NCBI GenBank assembly: GCA_025449515.1
Contig: JANWJI010000183.1
Span: 1 to 10,598, forward strand
Direction of reading: 5' to 3'
DNA from: Nitrososphaeraceae archaeon
GTDB lineage: Archaea > Thermoproteota > Nitrososphaeria > Nitrososphaerales > Nitrososphaeraceae
DNA length: 10,598 nt
The notes under the pieces were generated by a model. It searched no databases, was not told where the DNA came from, and worked only from the letters and a program-made list of their open reading frames with translations. Numbering within the stretch: position 1 is the first letter of the stretch; every line of letters starts with the position of its first letter. Position numbers and translations under genes: made by a program. Shown piece after piece: positions 6,568-10,598 of the stretch.

Positions 6568-7296
6568 ATGGGTCTTCCCCCTTTGATTTTACTCTTTACC
6601 TTTATTGTATTTGTGATGATGATATTTGTGTTAATAGTAATATTGGCTGGAGCAGCACAATATGCCCAAGCAAGATTGGGTACTAGTACCCCTCATGTAA
6701 CTATAGCTTTTGTAGGTAATACTTCACCCATAGCGGGTGTAGATCATGTATCAGTTGCCGGTATCGCTACCTACAATGCAGCGACTAGTAGTAGGAATAT
6801 TGAACAGAAAATATTAACCGTATCCTGGGGTGATGGCACTACTAGCCAGTCCAAAATAACTAGAATTCCTTCATCTAGTGAAGGTAAATGGGGCCCATTA
6901 TATCATAAATACGATTCCGCAACTGCCTCCAATCCATATGCAATAGTTGCTATATTGGATGTATTATCATCTTCATCATCCAAAGGAATTGTACAAATAA
7001 AGAGTGAACCGTACATTATCAATGTCCAGAAAGGTCCAATAACAGGATACTCATCGGATTCACTAAGAAGTAATGTCGGTCTTGTATCTAAAAATATTGA
7101 GCTGTTATTTAACCCTGTTTCATATTTGGGTAATATTATAGCTTTGTCCGTAATTGGATCTGTCACTGTATCCAGTTTATGTATGGTCATACATATAAGA
7201 AGGAGTAGTCATAAGATGATACCCACTATAGATGCCTACATAGATGAGAAACAAAATCATTACACTAGTACACATACTTTCGACAAATCTAGATAG
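6568..7296 (+). CDS. Two-helix membrane protein with a PKD-like domain
   Basis: 242 residues. The N-terminal helix (about 6-29) is a signal anchor. An extracytoplasmic domain follows (about 40-155) with the marks of a PKD (Ig-like) fold: VSWGDGTTS at 85-93 and LYHKYDSAT at 111-119, where PKD domains have W-G-D-G-T followed by H-x-Y. A second helix spans about 187-209 and is followed by RRSSHK and a short polar tail, predicted cytoplasmic. The predicted topology is a cell-surface module held by two helices, suited to adhesion or envelope contacts; the binding partner is unknown. PKD domains are common in archaeal surface proteins. The gene starts 17 bases after the upstream small exported protein, implying an operon. 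The terminal region from about 160 (YSSDSLRSN) looks like a flexible linker. Confidence 0.7.
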   Translation: MGLPPLILLFTFIVFVMMIFVLIVILAGAAQYAQARLGTSTPHVTIAFVGNTSPIAGVDHVSVAGIATYNAATSSRNIEQKILTVSWGDGTTSQSKITRIPSSSEGKWGPLYHKYDSATASNPYAIVAILDVLSSSSSKGIVQIKSEPYIINVQKGPITGYSSDSLRSNVGLVSKNIELLFNPVSYLGNIIALSVIGSVTVSSLCMVIHIRRSSHKMIPTIDAYIDEKQNHYTSTHTFDKSR

Positions 7297-7304
7297 AGTG
7301 GTTG

Positions 7305-7433
7305 ATGAAACCTCAGATGCAGAAGATAATTAGCTCGCATTTTGCTTTGTTTAGCATTCTGACAGGCGATAAAATATTATCACTACTAAGGGGTAATTTT
7401 TCTTTCACCACTTCACAGAAAGAAATTAAATGA
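7305..7433 (+). CDS. Possible 42-residue peptide
   Basis: A short ATG frame begins 8 bases after the stop of the PKD-like membrane protein and encodes 42 residues: MKPQMQKIISSHFALF, a moderately hydrophobic middle, and a polar lysine-rich end. The purine-rich GAGTGG just before the ATG is a weak ribosome-site match. It could continue the operon, but so short a frame may arise by chance, and a 47-codon frame without a good start lies on the opposite strand. No family is recognised. Confidence 0.22.
   Translation: MKPQMQKIISSHFALFSILTGDKILSLLRGNFSFTTSQKEIK
7390..7405 (+). terminator. Candidate T-rich terminator after the membrane-protein operon
   Basis: The run GGGGTAATTTTTCTTT is the first clear T-rich tract after the stop at 7296. 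Archaeal genes often terminate at such tracts. If it is used, the genes at 7498 and 7740 form a separate transcript, and the peptide frame at 7305-7433, which spans the tract, is unlikely to be real. Confidence 0.3.
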
Positions 7434-7497
7434 GATAGAACACAATCTAACCTTCATACTAACACACTTTCAGGAGCCAATTTTTCCAGGGAATAAT

Positions 7498-7719
7498 ATG
7501 ACTAAGGCTCTTGGCTACCACATTATAGATAAATGGAAGGAAATTTATCCGCTAGAGGATTTATGCGAAATAGCAAGGGTTGCTACAATGGAGGACTCTT
7601 ATCAGTTAGCTAGGCTGGCCCAGTATCTTGAGATACAGGGCGCAGACGAAAGATATCCAAAGACTATGCTTAGTGATATGCTCAAGGATATACCTCTTCT
7701 AAATGTCTTTAATTATTAA
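7498..7719 (+). CDS. Small soluble helical protein of unknown function
   Basis: 73 residues, no membrane segment or signal peptide. The sequence is predicted mostly helical: HIIDKWKEIYPLEDLCEIAR (about 8-27), then EDSYQLARLAQYLEIQ (32-47), a short turn, and MLSDMLKDIPLLNVF. The amphipathic spacing (leucine, isoleucine and alanine every three or four residues) suggests a compact helical bundle or a partner-binding protein. I do not recognise a family. The ATG is preceded by CAGGGAATAAT, at best a weak ribosome site. The next frame, a 48-residue membrane peptide with a good GGAG site, starts 20 bases after the stop, so the two are probably cotranscribed. Confidence 0.5.
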   Translation: MTKALGYHIIDKWKEIYPLEDLCEIARVATMEDSYQLARLAQYLEIQGADERYPKTMLSDMLKDIPLLNVFNY

Positions 7720-7739
7720 TGACCATATCTGGAGAGAAT

Positions 7740-7886
7740 ATGTTGAAAATAATTATAATCAGTGCGAGCGTATTACTCGGTAGCGTCATAATATATATAA
7801 TATTTCTCTACAATAGTATACCTATTTATTGGAAGGTAGCTATTGCTACTTTCATCCTTTTTCTACCATTTTATTTCTTTTTATAA
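7740..7886 (+). CDS. 48-residue two-helix membrane peptide
   Basis: The ATG frame encodes 48 residues: MLK, a hydrophobic helix at about 4-23 (IIIISASVLLGSVIIYIIF), a short polar loop NSIPIYWK, and a second helix at about 33-48 (VAIATFILFLPFYFFL). GGAG at 7731-7734 stands 5 bases before the ATG, one of the better Shine-Dalgarno matches in the window, as expected for a downstream cistron. It follows the helical protein at 7498-7719 by 20 bases and is probably its operon partner. There is no recognisable homologue. It resembles the ELLPED proteins in size and topology but not in sequence. A decayed integrase starts 40 bases later. Confidence 0.5.
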   Translation: MLKIIIISASVLLGSVIIYIIFLYNSIPIYWKVAIATFILFLPFYFFL

Positions 7887-7926
7887 GTATCGTTTACCGT
7901 GAATTGATTCTAAGGATTTCAAGTCG

Positions 7927-8415
7927 ATGTTTACAGAGAGGTCCAATATTACAGCCGATCGACTTAATGAAGAGGGAGTTGATTTCGGCCCATTTTATCT
8001 CAGTAATTCCAGTCAAAGGAATTACATCATTAGCTGTTTAGACGATTGTTCTAGGAAGGTAGCAAGTAGATGGTCTGAAAGAAAGAGGTCAGTTGATGTT
8101 CTCAATGTACTAGAGTATTGGATAATCATTAACGACAAGCCAGAAAAGCAGATACCAAATTCTTATCCACAGTTACAAGGAAAAGTAGAGGCATATAACA
8201 AGATAGTAAAGGATGAGTTTTTAATGTTAGAAGATATTCCAAACATATATGAAGGTAAACAGAGGTATGATATCTTTGTAAAGGCGTACAATGAAACCAG
8301 AGAACATGGAGGGATCAATGGTCTTACTCCATCAGAGATGTTCCTACAAAGGTTAATTACATCAAGTACATATATAGGAACTAAGCAGCAAAGTGTAACC
8401 CGTGTAGGTAATTAA
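7927..8415 (+). pseudogene. Remnant of an rve-type (IS481/IS3-like) integrase/transposase
   Basis: The 162-codon frame shows the integrase core of DDE transposases: VDFGPF with the probable first catalytic Asp at residue 19, SCLDDCSRKVASRW (36-49), GKVEAYNKIVKDEF (85-98) with the catalytic Glu at 88, and the usual C-terminal HGGINGLTPSEMF (127-139). The second catalytic Asp, normally in a D-N/H-G-x-x-F motif about 35 residues before the Glu, is missing. The frame runs from WIIINDKPEKQ (65-75) straight into IPNSYPQ, consistent with an in-frame deletion of a few tens of residues. The N-terminal helix-turn-helix part is also absent; a TGA closes the frame about ten codons before the ATG. It cannot catalyse transposition. 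No terminal inverted repeats were identified. A minus-strand frame overlaps its end (8381-8512). Confidence 0.75.
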
Positions 8416-8512
8416 TAATGTAACCTATCTGTGCAAGTACAACAACTAAGTATTTAGGGAGATCTACTTCGCCTGGTAAAAAATCCTTGGTATCTCTAGG
8501 GGGATGATTCAT
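8381..8512 (-). CDS. Possible 43-residue small membrane protein
   Basis: The minus-strand ATG frame reads MNHPPRDTKDFLPGEVDLPK, then a hydrophobic segment at about residues 21-33 (YLVVVLAQIGYII), and ends NYLHGLHFAA. The composition is strongly protein-like: Pro/Asp-rich start, then one short membrane-like helix. The open frame extends eight codons upstream to a TAA at 8537-8539 with no other start. An A/T-rich box (8554-8561, minus-strand TATAATTT) could be a promoter with a leader of about 20 bases. Its last 35 bases overlap, antisense, the 3' end of the integrase remnant, so either the relic or this frame was trimmed at the junction. It may be a whole small gene or the tail of a lost one. 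No family is recognised. Confidence 0.35.
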   Translation of the reverse strand: MNHPPRDTKDFLPGEVDLPKYLVVVLAQIGYIINYLHGLHFAA

Positions 8513-8650
8513 GGGAGCTTGATGAACTTCAATCTCTTAATTTTTTTGATACTCTAAATTATAGTACAATTACTATGATTGTTGCATAAAAGCAAATTTT
8601 ACAGGTTTCTACAAAAGCATCTGATTTTGGATCCTTATAAAAAGCAAGGA

Positions 8651-9193
8651 TTACTTATGCAGTTCAAGGCTTTTCGTATAGTCTCTTGTGGAAAATATCT
8701 TTTTTTGGGCAATTATAATTGCTGTTACTCCTATGTATAGCAACTGGGATATTTCAGTTAGTAAAGCCATCGGATTTCTATCTTGTAATGCTGCACCTGT
8801 AATTTCATTTGGAATTCTAGTTAGTATCAATAATCCGGTTAGAGCAATTGTTCCTATTATTCCAATGTAACACCAGCGTAAGCCCCAATCTTTGATCATT
8901 GGCAATGCCCAAAATATCTGAACTATTCCAGCTATAATAAACAGTGTGTCAGTATATGGAAGTAACTCCATTGGAAAATTATATGGCTTCATCGAAGGTC
9001 CTATCATCATTAAATGCAATATTCCTCCTAACAATGTAGCAGCTCCAGCTGTATATAGCAGAAGGCGACTTTCTGTTCTAACCGACGGCTTTGTAACAGG
9101 GGTGACTCCATGGAAAGCAAGTGATGGTATCTTTTTCATAATTTCTTTCATAATTCTATCGCATAATCGTAGGAGATAAACTCTGGTCAGCAT
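8651..9193 (-). CDS. Four-helix membrane protein of unknown function
   Basis: 180 residues from ATG 9193. Helices are predicted at about 43-64, 79-100, 107-125 and 143-163. Marks are AAGTL-type G-G-x-L-H (GGILHLMM, 56-63), YTDTLFIIAGIVQIFWALPMI (80-100), RWCYIGIIGT (106-115) and LTRIPNEITG (124-133). This pattern, with a His in helix one, a W-x-x-P-M between helices two and three and T-R-x-P-N-x-I-T-G after helix three, matches small membrane proteins I recall from ammonia-oxidising archaea, whose role is unknown. The N-terminal 40 residues are a basic tail. An internal ATG (residue 15, base 9151) has a TATA-like box 26-27 bp upstream and may be the true leaderless start, giving 166 residues. 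It appears intact although it sits between two transposase relics. Confidence 0.7.
   Translation of the reverse strand: MLTRVYLLRLCDRIMKEIMKKIPSLAFHGVTPVTKPSVRTESRLLLYTAGAATLLGGILHLMMIGPSMKPYNFPMELLPYTDTLFIIAGIVQIFWALPMIKDWGLRWCYIGIIGTIALTGLLILTRIPNEITGAALQDRNPMALLTEISQLLYIGVTAIIIAQKKIFSTRDYTKSLELHK
9175..9180 (-). promoter_or_regulatory. Candidate TATA box favouring the start at 9151
   Basis: The minus-strand TTTATC is centred about 26.5 bp before the in-frame ATG at 9151 (residue 15 of the four-helix protein). No similar box is placed correctly for ATG 9193. If real, the 14 codons before 9151 are not translated. Confidence 0.35.
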
Positions 9194-9357
9194 TAGACCA
9201 AAACAATCAAAATAGATCCTAAAGCATTAGTAAACGAATACATCAAACATAAATTATTGTTATTAATCAAAAGTAATGCTTACTGCACATCTATCTGAGA
9301 AATATTGATCAGATGGCTCTTAATGGTTTCTTGCTATAATATTTACAATTTATAGGT

Positions 9358-10111
9358 TCATGTCCTTGTAGAAAACATCACCGATATTATCAGATTAGTC
9401 AGTCTATTCATGTTGTAGGTTATGTATCTGAATGACAATTCCCTGTTCTGTGGTCTAGTCCATGTAGACATAAGATAGTCTCCGAATAGTCGTTTTATGG
9501 CTGAGACTGAGTTCATCTTTGTTTCGTTGGTTGTACAATAATTTGGAATATCCGTGCCTCTTTCGTTATGATTGGCTTGAAATCCATGTTATCATATCTT
9601 GTAGGAGCTCGTCTTATTTTGATCGAACATATGATTTGTTGTAATACATCTACTCCAATAGATAATTTCGCATATTTTCTTCTCTTCTATGCCTTGTTCG
9701 ATCAGTATAATACTGTGAAGCGCTAGTCATTCTGAATCCAGTAGAATCTATTCCAATAAAGATATGCTTGGTACAGCCGTTTATTACAATGAATAAGGAA
9801 ATTATCTTTTCAAGCAATGCACTATTGATTCTTTCTGTAAACTTTTGCAATGTTGTAAAATGAGGAATGCGTAACAATCCTAGAGACGACCTCAGGTAAC
9901 ACGCCTCGAACAACCAATCCACGTACATTCTATAGCTCTTACCTTCGTACTGTCGGATTGTAACCAGAACGATATGTTGCCATATTGTAAAAACGTGATT
10001 GCTTTTCCTGTTAGAAAACAGAGGAATCCTTGCATGTTTCAAAACACGGAACATAGTATATGCAAGTCTAACGTATCTTGATTCTTTCAATAGATTATCG
10101 GTATTATACAC
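9358..10111 (-). pseudogene. DDE transposase (IS4/IS5-type, DDE_Tnp_1-like) broken by frameshifts
   Basis: Three minus-strand frames join into one transposase. Frame one (10111-9650, GTG start) gives the N-terminal region and first catalytic Asp: YRMYVDWLFEACYLRSSLGL, RIPHFTTLQKF, then IFIGIDSTGF (116-125) and ASQYYTDR. Near 9675-9690 the sense moves to a second frame (9677-9513) reading KYAKLSIGVDVLQQIICSIK, with the second Asp in GVD, then RRAPTRYDNMDFKPI, ending at TGA 9513-9515. A third frame (9516-9358) supplies the C-terminus: SAIKRLFGDYLMSTW, NRELSFRYITYNMNRLTN. The catalytic Glu expected just before the S-x-I-K-R motif is not seen; MNSVSAIKR stands there. A short frame from ATG 10148 (MGQIISYSQSFVSV) runs into the gene in another phase and may be the lost N-terminus. 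With two or more shifts it is inactive. Terminal repeats were not found. Confidence 0.8.
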
Positions 10112-10598
10112 TTACAAAGCTTTGACTGTATGATATGATTTGTCCCATGTCGATTTAGATCAGCATCTTAATATCCATTCCGGATGAGCATTCTTCCATC
10201 CACACCATTAGTGCACCGTGGCCTTACGCTAGCCTATGGCCCAACGTACAGATGGCATCCTATTATCGATGCATGAAACCAAGAGGCCTATTTTTCACTG
10301 AACCATCCGGCCTGTATGAATCTCTACCAATAATGGTTAGAATAGCTATGGCAGATTGATTGGAATTACATCTGAAGGAAACGCTTTATTCCAACGTTAG
10401 TTGTTCGTTTGAGGGCTTTGGATTGATAAGGGCAAATGAAACCTTTGTATTCGCTAATATTTTTAATCCCCATCATAGTGTAACTATAGGAATTATAGTT
10501 ATAGTTAGCAGCCTATTGTTTACATCTGCAATAAACTTTTAGATTTCGTTTATCTTCCAGTATTTCTTTCGGCGCCGGAAAATATCTTAAGAACTAGT
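10112..10598. other. Right-end stretch with broken reading frames
   Basis: No confident gene. On the plus strand three short frames abut: 10184-10276 (30 codons), 10273-10357 (ATGA overlap with the first) and 10360-10542. The last two are in the same phase and separated only by a TGA at 10357-10359, so they may be one gene with a stop mutation; the final part (SVTIGIIVIVSSLLFTSAINF, near 10478-10540) looks like a membrane helix. On the minus strand a fragment near 10161-10203 reads WCGWKNAHPEWILRC and may be decayed coding sequence. A 7-bp inverted repeat AACTATA/TATAGTT lies at 10482-10500. Base composition near 10180-10260 is richer in G+C than the surroundings, but no tRNA fold was recognised. 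Confidence 0.4.

Noticed and set aside
6678..6691. 14-bp perfect palindrome GGGTACTAGTACCC
   Set aside because: It lies inside a coding region, and about one palindrome of this length is expected by chance in a window this size.
7315..7460. 47-codon open minus-strand frame opposite the possible peptide
   Set aside because: No ATG near its beginning, no promoter, and no recognisable motif.
10160..10275. G+C-richer stretch considered as a tRNA or structured RNA
   Set aside because: No T-arm or anticodon-arm pattern and no acceptor pairing could be found on either strand by eye.

Overview
The window is AT-rich and looks archaeal. The best guess is a soil ammonia-oxidising thaumarchaeon (Nitrososphaerales, perhaps near Nitrosocosmicus). 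The basis is: A/T-rich TATA-like boxes centred about 25-27 bp before start codons with no Shine-Dalgarno, as in leaderless archaeal genes; GTG starts; many small secreted or membrane proteins; a four-helix membrane protein of a type I associate with this group; and decayed transposases. No rRNA, tRNA, CRISPR array or replication gene was seen. The taxonomic call is inference.

Layout. Bases 1-1500 hold two small paralogous two-helix membrane proteins (228-422 and 1308-1493, about 53% identical without gaps). They flank decayed DNA that includes the N-terminal stub of a DDE_Tnp_4-type transposase and a probably frameshifted hypothetical gene. A promoter at about 1866 precedes a secreted protein (1902-2510) with a conserved HGWTEIHP-type ending. 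After a gene-poor stretch, the minus strand carries a 770-residue Asp-box (BNR/sortilin-like) beta-propeller protein (5353 to 3041) and a small cysteine-rich exported protein (5866 to 5546). A gene-poor stretch with a perfect 12-bp-arm hairpin (6017-6048) follows.

A plus-strand cluster at 6326-7886 encodes a small secreted or anchored protein, a two-helix membrane protein with a PKD-like domain, a possible 42-residue peptide, a soluble helical 73-residue protein and a 48-residue two-helix membrane peptide. The right third is a graveyard of insertion sequences. It has an rve-type integrase that has lost its second catalytic Asp (7927-8415), a possible 43-residue antisense gene overlapping its end, an intact four-helix membrane protein (9193 to 8651), and a DDE transposase broken by at least two frameshifts (10111 to 9358). 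The last 490 bases hold only broken reading frames.

Together this is an accessory region: envelope and secreted proteins of mostly unknown function, interrupted by dead transposases of three families. No complete defence, metabolic or conjugative system is visible. The most interesting items are the ELLPED paralogue pair, the 6326-7886 small membrane-protein cluster and the hairpin.
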